From NCBI RefSeq assembly GCF_007197575.1, contig NZ_CP041616.1, forward strand, positions 1,922,001 through 1,986,000: 64,000 nt of DNA, in the 5' to 3' direction. Numbering within the stretch: position 1 is the first letter of the stretch; each line of letters begins with the position of its first letter. This DNA is from Ornithinimicrobium ciconiae (GTDB taxonomy: Bacteria; Actinomycetota; Actinomycetes; Actinomycetales; Dermatophilaceae). Below the pieces are notes generated by a model that saw only the letters and a program-made list of their open reading frames with translations, made no database searches and was not told the origin of the DNA. Shown piece after piece: positions 37,109-46,695 of the stretch. Position numbers and translations under genes: made by a program.

Positions 37109-37193
37109 GGTCTGATCCTGCCTGACCCGGCTCCGGCCGTCCGCCGGGGGTCGCCAGCGCGCAGTCCGTCCCGGTCGGTGCGACGCTGAGGAG

Positions 37194-37430
37194 ATGAGTG
37201 ACACGACACCAGACGGGCACCAGGAGCCGGACGAGGCAACGTCCGGCCGTGACGACAGCGGCCAGATCCCCTCCGCGGACCAGGACGTGGCCTCCGGGCA
37301 GCCCTACGACCCGCGCCAGGACCCGGAGACCGACGCGAACCTGTCGCAGGAGAAGGCACCCGCTCAGGAGGGAGTGAACCAGCGCGACCCGGCCGAGGGG
37401 CCGGATGACGAGTCGGCCACCGACGGCTAG
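37194..37430 (+). CDS. Small acidic hypothetical protein
   Basis: The 78-residue product is strongly acidic and rich in Asp, Glu, Pro, Gln and Ser, with no Cys, no hydrophobic segment and no recognised domain; it is likely disordered. The ATG has GAGGAG immediately upstream, which supports real translation. The gene stops in a CTAG palindrome that also contains the parC stop on the other strand. Function is unknown; small acidic disordered proteins of this kind are frequent in Micrococcales. Confidence 0.6.
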   Translation: MSDTTPDGHQEPDEATSGRDDSGQIPSADQDVASGQPYDPRQDPETDANLSQEKAPAQEGVNQRDPAEGPDDESATDG

Positions 37431-39880
37431 ACCGACCCGCTCGCCACCTGCGTGATGGGGACGGTCCCGGGGGTGCCGGAGCCGTCGCGCTTGCCGGTGG
37501 CCTCGGGCAGGTCGACGGCGGCCCCGTTGCCGGAGGCAGCCAGCGGGGGAGCGGCGCCCGCCCAGCCGAGCAGGAGGGTGTCCTCACCGCGCAGGAAGCG
37601 GTGGCAGCGCACGCCTCCGGTGGCGCGGCCCTTGGCGGGGTACTCGGCATACGGGGTGACCTTGACGGCGCCGGTCTGGGTGCCGGGCAGTGACCCGGAG
37701 GAGCCGGACACGGTGACCACCACGTTGTCTGCGGCGGGGTCCAGCGCCCAGAAGCCGACCACGGCCGCGCCGGAGGAGAGTTTGATGCCGGCCACGCCGC
37801 CACCGGTGCGGCCCTGCGGGCGCACCAGGTCCGCGCCGAAGTGCAGGAGCTGGCCGTCGTCGGTGACGAAGACCAGGTCCTCGGTGCCGGTGGTCAGCTC
37901 GACGGCGCCGACGACCTCGTCACCGTCCTTGAGGGAGATGACCTCGAACTCGTCCTTGTTGCCCGGATAGTCCGGGTTGACCCGCTTGACGACGCCGGCC
38001 CTGGTGCCCAGGGCCAGGCCCGGTCCGGCGTCGGAGAGGGAGCACAGCGCCAGGGGCAGGGCACCGGCGGGCAGGTCCACGAACGCCGCCAGCGGTGCAC
38101 CGCCGGAGAGGGTGGGGGCGCCGTTGGTCGGTGGCAGGGTGGGCAGCTCGAGGGCGCTGAGCCGCACGATGCTGCCGTCGGAGGTGACGATGCCGACCGA
38201 GCCGCGGGCGGTGGTCCTGACCGCGGAGACGATCACGTCGTGCTTGCGGCGTGCCCCGCCGGTGCCCAGGGGCTCGTCGGTGGAGGTGCGGGCGAGCAGC
38301 CCGGTGGAGGACAGCAGCACCCAGCACGGGTCGTCGGCCACCTCCAGGGGGGTGGTGGCCGCGGCCGTCGCGGAGATCCCGTCGGACTCCAGCAGGACGG
38401 TGCGCCGGGGGGTGCCGTGCTCCTTGGCGACCTGGGCCAGCTCGTCGGAGACGAGGTTGAGCAGCAGCTGGTGGTCCTCGAGCAGTGCGCGCAGGCGCTC
38501 GATCTCCCGCACCAGCTCGTCGCGCTCGGTCTCCAGCTCGATGCGGGAGAACTTGGTGAGCCGGCGCAGCTGCAGATCCAGGATGTAGTTGGCCTGCAGC
38601 TCGGAGAGGTCGAAGACCTGGATCAGCCGCTCCCGGGCGGTGGCCACGTCGTCGGCCGCCCGGATGAGCTGGATGACCTCGTCGATGTCCAGGATGGCGA
38701 TGAGCAGCCCCTCGACCAGGTGCAGGCGCTCCTCCTTGCGGCGCAGGCGGTAGGCCGTGCGGCGGCGCACCACGTCGGTGCGGAACTCGACATACACCGA
38801 GAGGAGCTCACGCAGGCCCAGCGTGCGCGGCTGCCCGTCGACCAGGGCCACGTTGTTGATGCCGAAGCTCTCCTCCATCGGGGTGAGCTTGTAGAGCTGG
38901 GCGAGCACCGCCTCGGGGTTGAAGCCGTTCTTGACCTCGATCACCAGGTGCAGGCCCTTGGTGCGGTCGGTCAGGTCGGTGATATTGGAGATGCCCTGCA
39001 GCTTCTTGGACTGCACGAGGGTCTTGACCTTGTCGATGACCTTCTCGGCGCCGATGAGATAGGGCAGCTCGGTGACCACGATGCCCTTGCGGCGGGCCGT
39101 GATGCTCTCGATCTTGGCGGTGGCGCGGGTGCGGAACGAGCCGCGGCCCGTTTCGTAGGCGTCGCGGATCCCGTCCAGCCCGACGATCCGTCCGCCGAGT
39201 GGCAGGTCCGGTCCCGGCACGAAACGCATCAGGTCATCCAGGCTCGCGTCCGGGTGGGAGATGAGGTGGCGTGCCGCGCCGATGACCTCACCCAGGTTGT
39301 GCGGGGCCATGTTGGTGGCCATGCCGACGGCGATGCCGGACGCACCGTTGACCAGCAGGTTGGGGAAGGCCGCCGGCAGCACCTCGGGCTGCATCAGCTG
39401 GTCGTCATAGTTGGGGACGAAGGTGACGGTCTCCTCGTCCAGGCTGGCCGTCATCAGCAGCGCCGCCGGGGCCGGGCGGGCCTCGGTGTAGCGGCTGGCG
39501 GCCGGGCCGTCGTCGAGGGAGCCGAAGTTGCCGTGCCCGTCGACCAGCGGCAGGCGCATCGTGAACGGCTGGGCCATCCGCACCAGCGCGTCATAGATCG
39601 CGGTGTCACCGTGCGGGTGGTACTTACCCATCACGTCACCCACGACGCGCGAGCTCTTGACGTGGCCCTTGTCCGGGCGCAGGCCCATCTCGTGCATGCC
39701 GAACAGGATCCGTCGCTGCACCGGCTTCAGCCCGTCCCGGGCATCGGGCAGGGCCCGGGAGTAGATCACCGAGTAGGCGTACTCCAGGAAGGCTCCCTGC
39801 ATCTCGTCCCGGACATCGATGTCGACGATCTTCTGCTCGACGTCGAACAGGTCCGGTCCAGGTGGGGTGCGGCGCGCCAT
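37427..39880 (-). CDS. parC: DNA topoisomerase IV-type subunit A (ParC/GyrA)
   Basis: The 817-residue protein is a type IIA topoisomerase breakage-reunion subunit. It shows [18 protein letters not shown], the quinolone-region [18 protein letters not shown], the catalytic Tyr131 in ASRYTEAR and the coiled gate EELRRKE-like segments around [19 protein letters not shown]. The C-terminal domain has pinwheel repeats without a clear GyrA-box (QRRGGKG), which favours ParC over gyrase A. The partner ParE gene is at 7309-9387. The quinolone-resistance region shows G-D-T, the sensitive-type wording at the Ser/Asp positions being unusual in actinobacterial ParC, so no resistance claim is made. The upstream 186 nt contain a three-copy tandem repeat. 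Confidence 0.92.
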   Translation of the reverse strand: MARRTPPGPDLFDVEQKIVDIDVRDEMQGAFLEYAYSVIYSRALPDARDGLKPVQRRILFGMHEMGLRPDKGHVKSSRVVGDVMGKYHPHGDTAIYDALVRMAQPFTMRLPLVDGHGNFGSLDDGPAASRYTEARPAPAALLMTASLDEETVTFVPNYDDQLMQPEVLPAAFPNLLVNGASGIAVGMATNMAPHNLGEVIGAARHLISHPDASLDDLMRFVPGPDLPLGGRIVGLDGIRDAYETGRGSFRTRATAKIESITARRKGIVVTELPYLIGAEKVIDKVKTLVQSKKLQGISNITDLTDRTKGLHLVIEVKNGFNPEAVLAQLYKLTPMEESFGINNVALVDGQPRTLGLRELLSVYVEFRTDVVRRRTAYRLRRKEERLHLVEGLLIAILDIDEVIQLIRAADDVATARERLIQVFDLSELQANYILDLQLRRLTKFSRIELETERDELVREIERLRALLEDHQLLLNLVSDELAQVAKEHGTPRRTVLLESDGISATAAATTPLEVADDPCWVLLSSTGLLARTSTDEPLGTGGARRKHDVIVSAVRTTARGSVGIVTSDGSIVRLSALELPTLPPTNGAPTLSGGAPLAAFVDLPAGALPLALCSLSDAGPGLALGTRAGVVKRVNPDYPGNKDEFEVISLKDGDEVVGAVELTTGTEDLVFVTDDGQLLHFGADLVRPQGRTGGGVAGIKLSSGAAVVGFWALDPAADNVVVTVSGSSGSLPGTQTGAVKVTPYAEYPAKGRATGGVRCHRFLRGEDTLLLGWAGAAPPLAASGNGAAVDLPEATGKRDGSGTPGTVPITQVASGSV

Positions 39881-39977
39881 GCTCTGCAGTCTCCGTGGGG
39901 GTCTCGGGTGCGGGTGGATCGCCTTCGATCGTATGTCGTGAACGCAGCCGATCAGGGCAGGGCACGCCTCACCCCCC

Positions 39978-40062
39978 TTTTTAGAGGGGTTCTGTTGCCC
40001 GCGCCCGCATTTTCAGAGTGGTTTTGCCGGCGACGAACGCATTTTCAGAGTGGTTTTGCTGA
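39978..40062. repeat. Three tandem repeats with exact 32-bp period
   Basis: Copies begin at 39978, 40010 and 40042. The last two share an identical 21-bp run (GCATTTTCAGAGTGGTTTTGC plus flank, counted from 40007 and 40039); the first is degenerate, matching about 23 of 32 positions. They are AT-richer than everything nearby and lie between the antiporter end and the parC start. They may be binding sites controlling parC or a solo end of an IS21-like element, whose termini carry repeated sites. Confidence 0.75.
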
Positions 40063-40066
40063 TGAT

Positions 40067-41778
40067 TCAGACGCGGTCCCAGTGCAGCAGCGAGGTGTCC
40101 AGCGCGAGCTCCTCGGCATCCAGACCACGCTGCACGTCGCGCATCACCTCCTCATCGATGGTGCCCCGGTCGCGCTCGCGGACCAGGATGTCGCGCTGGT
40201 GGCGGATCATCTTGCGGCGCAGTTCGAGCCGCTGCTGCTGGGCCGCCCGGTCCAGGCCGCGGTCCTCCTGCTCCTCCGCCCGGGCGTCGTCCTCCTGACG
40301 TGCCAGACGCAGACTCATCGAGCTGAGCAGGAGGGTGATGAGCTTGGGGTCATAGTGCTGAGACAGCATCTCCTGGTTGGCCTCGAGGTAGTCCACGCCC
40401 TCGGTCATCGTGATGGCGAGCACGTCACGCTGCTCCTGACGGTCGCGCGGCTCCTGCCCGAGATCGCGCACCCCAGGCGGGTGATGACCATCGGCAGCGT
40501 CAGCCCCTGGAGCAGGAGGGTGCCGATGGTCACGAAGAACGCGACGAAGACGATGATGTCGTGACCGGGCACCGGGATGCCGGAGTCGGTGATGACCGGC
40601 ACCGCGGCGGCGGCCGCCAGGCTGACGACCCCGCGCATGCTCGTCCAGGAGATCACCGTGAGCTCGCGCCAGGTCATTTCGGGCTCCTCCACAAGGGCGG
40701 TCGGCAGGGCCGACCCGGCACGGCTGCGGCCCCGCCGCCGGGTCCGCGAGCGTGCCTCGAGCCGCTCCCGGCCCCGCTTCCGCCGAGCCTGCTGGGAGCG
40801 GGAGGCGTAGTAGGTCGTGAAGATGAACGCCGGCCGGATCAGGATGACGACGACCAGGATGACGACCGCGACCAGCACGGTGCTCCAGACGTCGCGGTCG
40901 CTGGCGGCCAGCGACTCGGCGATCGACTTCATCTGCAGACCGATGAGGGCAAAGACGACCCCCTCGAGCAGCAGGTCGATCGCCGACCACACGGGACGCT
41001 CGGTGAGGCGCGCGGCATACCCCGTCTTGGGTGAGTTGAACCCGATCCACAGACCGGCCGCCACCACGGCCAGCACGCCCGAGCCGCCGAGCTCCTCCGC
41101 GCTGATGTAGGCCAGGAAGGGCACCAGCAGACCCAGCATCGTCTCGGTCACGGGGTCAGTGACGCGCATCCGGATCCAGTGGAAGATGACGCCGAGCGCC
41201 AGGCCCACGAGGACCCCCACGACCACGGCCAGGGCGAAGATCCCGAGGTCGTCCAGCAGCGTCAGCGAGGTGCCGCCGACGACGAGCAGGAAGACCTTGA
41301 ACAGGGTGAGCGACGCGGCGTCGTTGATCAGGCTCTCCCCGGACAGCACCGTCATGACGTGCCGGGGCAGGCCCAGCCGCCGACCGATCGCCGCGGCGGA
41401 CACCGCGTCTGGCGGGGCGACGATCGCGCCCAGCAGGAGTGCGGCGGGCAGACTCATGTCGGGCACCAGCCAGTATGCCGTCAACCCCACCACCGCGGCC
41501 GTCAGCGCCACCAGGCCCATGCCGAGGCGAGTGATGTGCTTGCGGCTGCGGGTGACGTTGATCAGCGACACATCCAGCGCCGCCGAGTAGAGCAGCGGCG
41601 GCAGCACGAGCGTCAGGATGACGTGCGGGTCGATCTCGAACTCGGGGACGCCAGGGAGCCCGGCGACGACGAGGGCCACCCCGGTGACGAGCAGGGGCGC
41701 GGGCCAGCCGAGCCGTCGCGCGATGGCGGTCAGTCCCACGCACGCCGACACCAGCAGGATCAGGGGGAGAAACTCCAT
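40067..41778 (-). pseudogene. Na+/H+ antiporter (CPA1 family), frameshifted
   Basis: The intact-looking part from ATG 41778 reads as a CPA1 sodium/proton exchanger: FLPLILLVSACVGLTAIARR, APPDAVSAAAIGRRLGLP, SGESLINDAASLTLFKVFL and WTSMRGVVSLAAAAAVPV, about 12 helices. After LTLPMVITRLG the frame falls into nonsense and stops at 40405, while the neighbouring frame carries the expected cytoplasmic tail (VLAITMTEGVDYLEANQEM up to IDEEVMRDVQRGLDAEELA) and stops at 40067. Adding one base to the run of four C at 40471-40474 restores a continuous protein of about 570 residues. So the gene is either recently broken or contains a sequencing error. Function would be sodium or potassium efflux coupled to proton entry. 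Confidence 0.82.
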
Positions 41779-41827
41779 GGCGCGTCCGTTCTGTCCTGTC
41801 ACAGCGATGTGGCCTAGGGTCACCCTC

Positions 41828-42739
41828 GTGACCAGGGTGATCCACACCGGCCAGGCCCTCGTCGACCTCGTCGTGGAGGTCGGCGCCATTCCCCGGCGCG
41901 GCGGCAACGTGATGGCACAGTCCTTCACCCGGTATGCCGGGGGCTCGGTGAGCGTGCTCGCCGCCGCGGCCCGCTCCGGTGCCCAGGCCGTGCATGCCGG
42001 GGCCCACGGGAGCGGCCCCAATGGCGATCTGATCCGTGAGGCGCTCGCCAGCGAGGGTGTGACCCTGTCGGCGGCGCCGGTGGCGGACGCCGACACCGCC
42101 GTCTGTGTCGTCATGATCGAGCCGACTGCCGAGCGGACCTTTGTCACGACCCTGGGCGCGGAGCGGCGGATTACCCCGGAGAGCCTGGGCTCCTCGACGC
42201 CGGTGGCCGGTGACCTGGTCTGCGTGACGGGCTACAGCCTGTTGGAGCCCACGCGTGACCCATTGCTGGAGTGGCTTGACTCGCTGGACGAGGGCGTGCG
42301 CGTGGTGCTAGACCCGGGTGCGGCCTTTGCCGGTCTCGATCCCGCGGTCCGCCAGTTGATGCTCGGTCTCACCAACGTGTGGACCAGCAACGCCGAGGAG
42401 GCGCACGAGCTGACGGGGATCGAGGAACTGACGGCCACGTTGCCCGCTATCAGTCAGCTGCTCCCGCAGGGCGCCGTGGTCATCGTGCGCGACGGTCCGG
42501 AGGGCTGCTACCTGCACGCGGGTGGCGACGTCGAGCACCTGCCCGGCTATCCGCAGGAGCCGGTTGACACCAACGGTGCTGGTGACGCCCACACCGGTGT
42601 GCTGGTGGCCGAGCTCGCAGCCGGGACCGACGCGCGCACGGCGTGCACGCGCGCCAACGCGGCGGGGGCGATCAAGGTGACCCGCCGCGGCCCGGCCACC
42701 GCCCCGACCCGCGCCGAGATCGACGCTTTCCTGGCCTAA
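41828..42739 (+). CDS. PfkB-family carbohydrate kinase
   Basis: The 303-residue kinase has a ribokinase-like fold: N-terminal GQALVDLVVEVG and RYAGGSVSVLAAAARSGA, and the C-terminal anion-hole motif DTNGAGDAHTGVLVAEL with the catalytic Asp. The closing GPATAPTRAEIDAFL is also typical. It would phosphorylate a sugar or nucleoside with ATP; the substrate is not apparent. The GTG at 41828 is chosen because the family starts there. The gene diverges from the frameshifted antiporter with only 49 nt between starts, so promoters must overlap. Confidence 0.88.
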   Translation: MTRVIHTGQALVDLVVEVGAIPRRGGNVMAQSFTRYAGGSVSVLAAAARSGAQAVHAGAHGSGPNGDLIREALASEGVTLSAAPVADADTAVCVVMIEPTAERTFVTTLGAERRITPESLGSSTPVAGDLVCVTGYSLLEPTRDPLLEWLDSLDEGVRVVLDPGAAFAGLDPAVRQLMLGLTNVWTSNAEEAHELTGIEELTATLPAISQLLPQGAVVIVRDGPEGCYLHAGGDVEHLPGYPQEPVDTNGAGDAHTGVLVAELAAGTDARTACTRANAAGAIKVTRRGPATAPTRAEIDAFLA

Positions 42740-42745
42740 CCCAGG

Positions 42746-43780
42746 TTATGCCCCGCCCGGTCCCGACCGGCGCCGCGTGAACGAGTCCAGCACCCCGCGC
42801 AGCCCCTCCTCGCGATAGACCTCTCGCAGGTGGCGCGCGGCTGTCGTGGCAGCGTCCTGGAGGCCCTCCCGAGAGCGAAGGGTCTCAGGCACCCACTCAC
42901 GGTCGTGTGGGCCACGCTGTTCGATCTGCTGGGTCACCGTCGTGCCGCGCGCCATCGCCGAGCCGACCCGCGGGTCGTGCTCGACAGTGCGCGCCACGCG
43001 TTGGCTCCCCGGGGTCCGGGCAGCCTCCTGCAGTTTGCGGAGATAGTCGTCGGCGTTCCCCCGGTGATACTCAATCTGGGACCCGGCCTCCTGCCTGAGC
43101 TCCTGCCACTCGAAGCCGACGACTCGGGTGCCGGTTGCCAGCCCGTGCAGGCCAACACCACCAGTGAGCCACACGATGAGCAGCACGATGGACAGTGCGA
43201 TGAACAGCTCTGCGAGGTCGACGGCGCCGGGCACCGCGAAGGCCGCGGCGAGGAGCATCCCGACGGCCAGCGCCGGGGCGCCGACCACGAGACCGGCCCG
43301 CAGTCCCATGCGCAGCGCGCGCTTGAGGATGGACCTGTGGGCCCGGACGGCTGGGGCCATAGTCGGCTCGAAGGTGTGGTGGTGCCTCGTCACCCGCACC
43401 CGCGTGACCACCTTGCCGATGCTGCTGCTGGTCAGCGTGAGACTGAGCCACTCGTAGGCCCAGATGACGAGCGCCTGAAGGCAGACCGTGCTCAGGACCA
43501 CCGGTTGGAGCCGCTCAAGCGCTGCTCCGATCGAGCCGCCCGGGTCGGTGCCGAGGTCCCACTCGTCGAGGAGGTCTCCGAAGGAGTCGAAGCCGCCGAG
43601 CAGGAGCGCATCGGACGCCTGGCTGAAGGTCAACGGCAGCACGACCACGCAGGCCAGAGCGAAGGCGATCGCGGAGTCGATGACGCGGGCGGTGAGCCGG
43701 CGCACGAGCAGCGGCGGATAGGTCCGTGTCGGGTCCCGGCTGAAGCGGGTTGTGTCCACGTCCACAGTCACCTCACTCAC
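42746..43780 (-). CDS. RDD family membrane protein
   Basis: The 344-residue protein has the RDD opening LLVRRLTARVIDSAIAFALA (Arg and Asp near the first helix), further helices around VLSTVCLQALVIWAYEW and RMGLRAGLVVGAPALAVGM, and a long hydrophilic tail of about 130 residues with several RR pairs. The family has unknown or Na+/H+ exchange-related roles. Stops of this gene and of the PfkB kinase are 6 nt apart and convergent. The ATG at 43780 is the start. Confidence 0.82.
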   Translation of the reverse strand: MSEVTVDVDTTRFSRDPTRTYPPLLVRRLTARVIDSAIAFALACVVVLPLTFSQASDALLLGGFDSFGDLLDEWDLGTDPGGSIGAALERLQPVVLSTVCLQALVIWAYEWLSLTLTSSSIGKVVTRVRVTRHHHTFEPTMAPAVRAHRSILKRALRMGLRAGLVVGAPALAVGMLLAAAFAVPGAVDLAELFIALSIVLLIVWLTGGVGLHGLATGTRVVGFEWQELRQEAGSQIEYHRGNADDYLRKLQEAARTPGSQRVARTVEHDPRVGSAMARGTTVTQQIEQRGPHDREWVPETLRSREGLQDAATTAARHLREVYREEGLRGVLDSFTRRRSGPGGA

Positions 43781-43810
43781 CTGGATCCTCCCAGTATGCC
43801 GTGGGGCAGG

Positions 43811-43850
43811 TCAGCGCCCCGCCGGCCAAAGGGGGCCGACGGGGCGCTGA
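43811..43850 (-). terminator. Terminator-like hairpin in the gap before the RDD gene
   Basis: Arms 43811-43827 and 43834-43850 form a 17-bp stem with one mismatch and a 6-nt loop. It lies between two divergent genes, where a terminator is not expected, and just downstream of a minus-strand open frame that ends at 43865. It may mark the 3' end of a decayed gene. Confidence 0.5.
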
Positions 43851-43864
43851 TCCTCAGACGGTGA

Positions 43865-44071
43865 TCACCTCAGGTCGACACCGCGGCTGGGGTTCACCTC
43901 AATGCGCGAAGGTCGCACCAGGAGCACCGGGGCGTCCTGCGAGCCCGCCTGGTGGTGTAGGCAATGGTTCCTGCAAGACCTTGCGCAAGTCTGACATGGC
44001 TGGCCCATCGACCATGACCCGACGAAAGACGTTCGGAGAGGTGCCAACCCCGTGCCGCACTGCGGCGTCAC
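43865..44071 (-). pseudogene. Possible 3' remnant of a decayed gene
   Basis: The minus-strand frame ending at 43865 closes with the protein-like sequence APVLLVRPSRIEVNPSRG, and a neighbouring frame holds LRKVLQEPLPTPPGG. The hairpin just beyond it fits the end of a former transcript. The rest of the stretch lacks coding character. The wording loosely recalls the C-terminus of FAD-dependent monooxygenases, but I would not assign a family. Confidence 0.25.
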
Positions 44072-44077
44072 ACAGAC

Positions 44078-45859
44078 ATGAAGACCTTCCGTTCACTGGC
44101 GACCGGCGCCGTCGCGATGGCGCTTGTGCTGGCCTGCAGCCTGACCCAGGGGTCGGCCGCAGGCTCCCTGACAGACCTCGACCACGACACCGGTGCGACC
44201 CAGGTCGACACCGGCCCGAACGGGTCGGACACCGAGACGGCCCCGCTGGCCGGAGACCTCAACTTCTCGGTCGAACGCCTCGCCGGAGCCAACCGTTATG
44301 CGACCGCCACCGCAGTCAGCCGGGAGTTCTTCTCACCCGGGGTGCCGGTGGCCGTCGTCGCAACCGGCGCCAACTTCCCGGACGGTCTGGCGGCGGGCCC
44401 GGCTGCGGATCAGCTCGGGGGACCGGTGCTCTTTGTCACGCCCACCGTGGTCCCGGCGGTGACGCGGGCGGAGCTGGTGCGGCTCAAGCCGCAGCGGATC
44501 GTCGTGGTGGGCGGCACCGGGGCCGTCTCCTCGGCGGTGCGCGCGGAGCTGGACACCCTGACCGCCGGTGCGGCGATCCGCGTGTCCGGAGAGTCGCGCT
44601 ACGACACTGCGGCCGCGCTGTCGGCCCATGCCTTCCCAGGCGGCGCCACCATCGCCTATCTGGCCACCGGATCCAGCTTCCCCGACGCCCTCGCCGGCGG
44701 TCCGGCCGCCGGGGTGCAGAGTGCGCCGATGTTGCTGACCTCCCGGACCCGGCTGAACGCAGCCACCCGGGCAGAGCTGCTGAGGCTCAACCCCGACCGC
44801 GTGATGCTGCTCGGTGGCACAGGCGCGATCTCTGCCGCCGTGGCCCAGGAGGTCTCGCAGTTCGCCACGGTCGAGCGGATCTCCGGCTCGGATCGCTATG
44901 CCACGGCCCTGGCCCTGTCGCAGCGGGTCTTTGGCACCGACCGACCCGGAGTCCTGGTGGCGACCGGACGCAGCTGGCCGGATGCGCTCTCCTCCGGGGC
45001 GGCCGTGGCGCTGACCCACGGACCGATCCTGCTGTCGACCGGGACGAGCCTGCCTCTCGGGATGCGCAGCGAGCTGGACCGGCTCAGCCCCACCACGGCA
45101 TACGTCTTGGGCGGGAGCGCGGCACAGAGCAACGAGATCCCGCGCGAGGTCCAGCGCCGGCTTGGGGTCTGCTGGTCCGGGACCCGGCCCGCGGCTGGCT
45201 CCCAGCAGGTCATCTCCAGCGTGCCCGGCGCGACCAAACAGCTCGCCTTCACCCTCGACATGGGCGGGCGGCTAGACGGAGCCGACCAGATCCTCGACTA
45301 TCTGATCGACAACCAGGTGTGCACGACCTTCTTCCCGACCAGCCTGAGCGCCAACTCCAGCGAGGGACGGGCGCTCATCACCAAGATCGCCGCCCACCCG
45401 GAGCTCTTTGAGATCGGCAACCACACCGTGCACCACTGCGACCTGGTCAGCGGTGGTGGCGGCTCGCCGAGCGGAGCCCCGTGCCAGGTGCCGATGACCC
45501 GGTCCTTCGTCCAGCACGAGCTCACCGATGCCGAGACCGTCCTTGAGGCCCTGACCGGTATGCCGGCAAGCCCCTACTGGCGTCCGCCCTACGGCGCGCA
45601 CAACGCCACCGTGCGCAACTGGGTCGCGGAGGTGGGCTACACCAAGACGATCTACTGGTCACGCGACACGATCGACTGGGACCCGAACACCACGGCTGCC
45701 CAGATCGTCAGTCGCACAACGGTTCCGGCACCACCAGCGGGCACCATCGTGCTGGCTCACCTCGGGGGTTATGCGACGCCCCAGGCGTTGCCGACGATCG
45801 TGAACACCCTCCGCTCGCAGGGCTACACACTCACCACGCTGTCCGACATGCGGGACTGA
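44078..45859 (+). CDS. Cell-wall-binding repeat (CWB2) and polysaccharide deacetylase fusion
   Basis: The 593-residue secreted protein has a signal peptide (SLATGAVAMALVLACSLTQ), then three cell-wall-binding type 2 repeats at about 62-345. Each has the RLAGANRYATATAVS / ATGANFPDGLAAGPAA / VVGGTGAVSS pattern. Residues about 385-593 form a NodB-type polysaccharide deacetylase: LAFTLDMGG (motif 1 Asp), IGNHTVHHC (metal His), YWRPPYGAHN, and HLGGYATP near the end. The repeats anchor to teichoic-like wall polymers and the catalytic domain probably removes acetyl groups from peptidoglycan or a polysaccharide. The ATG is used with only a weak ribosome-binding site. Confidence 0.9.
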   Translation: MKTFRSLATGAVAMALVLACSLTQGSAAGSLTDLDHDTGATQVDTGPNGSDTETAPLAGDLNFSVERLAGANRYATATAVSREFFSPGVPVAVVATGANFPDGLAAGPAADQLGGPVLFVTPTVVPAVTRAELVRLKPQRIVVVGGTGAVSSAVRAELDTLTAGAAIRVSGESRYDTAAALSAHAFPGGATIAYLATGSSFPDALAGGPAAGVQSAPMLLTSRTRLNAATRAELLRLNPDRVMLLGGTGAISAAVAQEVSQFATVERISGSDRYATALALSQRVFGTDRPGVLVATGRSWPDALSSGAAVALTHGPILLSTGTSLPLGMRSELDRLSPTTAYVLGGSAAQSNEIPREVQRRLGVCWSGTRPAAGSQQVISSVPGATKQLAFTLDMGGRLDGADQILDYLIDNQVCTTFFPTSLSANSSEGRALITKIAAHPELFEIGNHTVHHCDLVSGGGGSPSGAPCQVPMTRSFVQHELTDAETVLEALTGMPASPYWRPPYGAHNATVRNWVAEVGYTKTIYWSRDTIDWDPNTTAAQIVSRTTVPAPPAGTIVLAHLGGYATPQALPTIVNTLRSQGYTLTTLSDMRD

Positions 45860-45914
45860 CCTCACCAGGCCGCGGAACAGCGCCCCGGACTTCCCCACGA
45901 GGATGTGCCGAACC

Positions 45915-46544
45915 TCAGTGCGGCCCAGCGAGCTCGAGCGGAGTCCCGAATCGACCCGCGTGGGCGACCTGGGGCACGGCGCGTCGGCCCCGGCGCAAAC
46001 TCGGACTCTTGCGGTCCGGTGCCGGATAGCCCAGGGAGACGACTCCCACCAGGTTGCGGCCGGCCGGGACGTCCAGCGCGGCCGCCACGGTCTGCAGGCT
46101 TTCGACGGGGACCCCGAAGAACAGCCCGCCCAGCTCCTCATCGACGGCGGTCAGCAGCATGAGCAGGGCCGCCATACCGGTGTCGATGTCCCAGTAGGGA
46201 ACTGGCCACCGTGCGGCGTCCCGATCGGTCCAGCCCTTGTCCGGCTCTGCATAACGGTCCAGATAGGCCTCGGGGCTCGAGCAGCAGACGATCAGGCACG
46301 GCGCCTTCTGTATGCCGCGCAGCCAGTTGTCCGCCTCCTTGCCCGGGTCGGTGGTCGCCGCCCAGAAGCTCTGACGCTCCTCGTCGGTGCGCAGCACCAC
46401 GAAGTCCCAGCCCTGGGAGAAGCCGGCGCTGGGAGCGCGCACCGCGTTGGCGAGCACCCGGGCCAGGATGTCGTCGGGCACCGGACGGTCCGGGTCGTAG
46501 TTGCGGACCATGCGTCGGGACCGGACCACCTGGGAGAACTCCAT
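45915..46544 (-). CDS. Nitroreductase family protein
   Basis: The 209-residue protein has the flavin-reductase opening FSQVVRSRRMVRNYDPDRPV, APSAGFSQGWDFVVL, and the helix TGMAALLMLLTAVDEELG followed by GVVSLGYPAPD. It should bind FMN and reduce nitro, quinone or related substrates with NAD(P)H as a dimer. It converges with the wall-deacetylase gene (55 nt between) and diverges from the sigma-factor gene. Substrate unknown; the active site is the standard one. Confidence 0.88.
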   Translation of the reverse strand: MEFSQVVRSRRMVRNYDPDRPVPDDILARVLANAVRAPSAGFSQGWDFVVLRTDEERQSFWAATTDPGKEADNWLRGIQKAPCLIVCCSSPEAYLDRYAEPDKGWTDRDAARWPVPYWDIDTGMAALLMLLTAVDEELGGLFFGVPVESLQTVAAALDVPAGRNLVGVVSLGYPAPDRKSPSLRRGRRAVPQVAHAGRFGTPLELAGPH

Positions 46545-46695
46545 GCCTCTATCGTGCCTGGCTGACGCTGGATGTGCCGCAAGGATGTGCTGTCACCGTG
46601 CTGCAGAAGTGGTGCCCTGGCCCCCGACACGCCGCAGCGTCACTGGTGGCGTCTGTGGGACCAACCGAGCACCCCGCACCGGCGTCATACTCAGC

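Noticed and set aside
37841..40564. A 907-codon plus-strand frame opposite parC
   Set aside because: It is antisense to an unmistakable ParC and has no recognisable motif.
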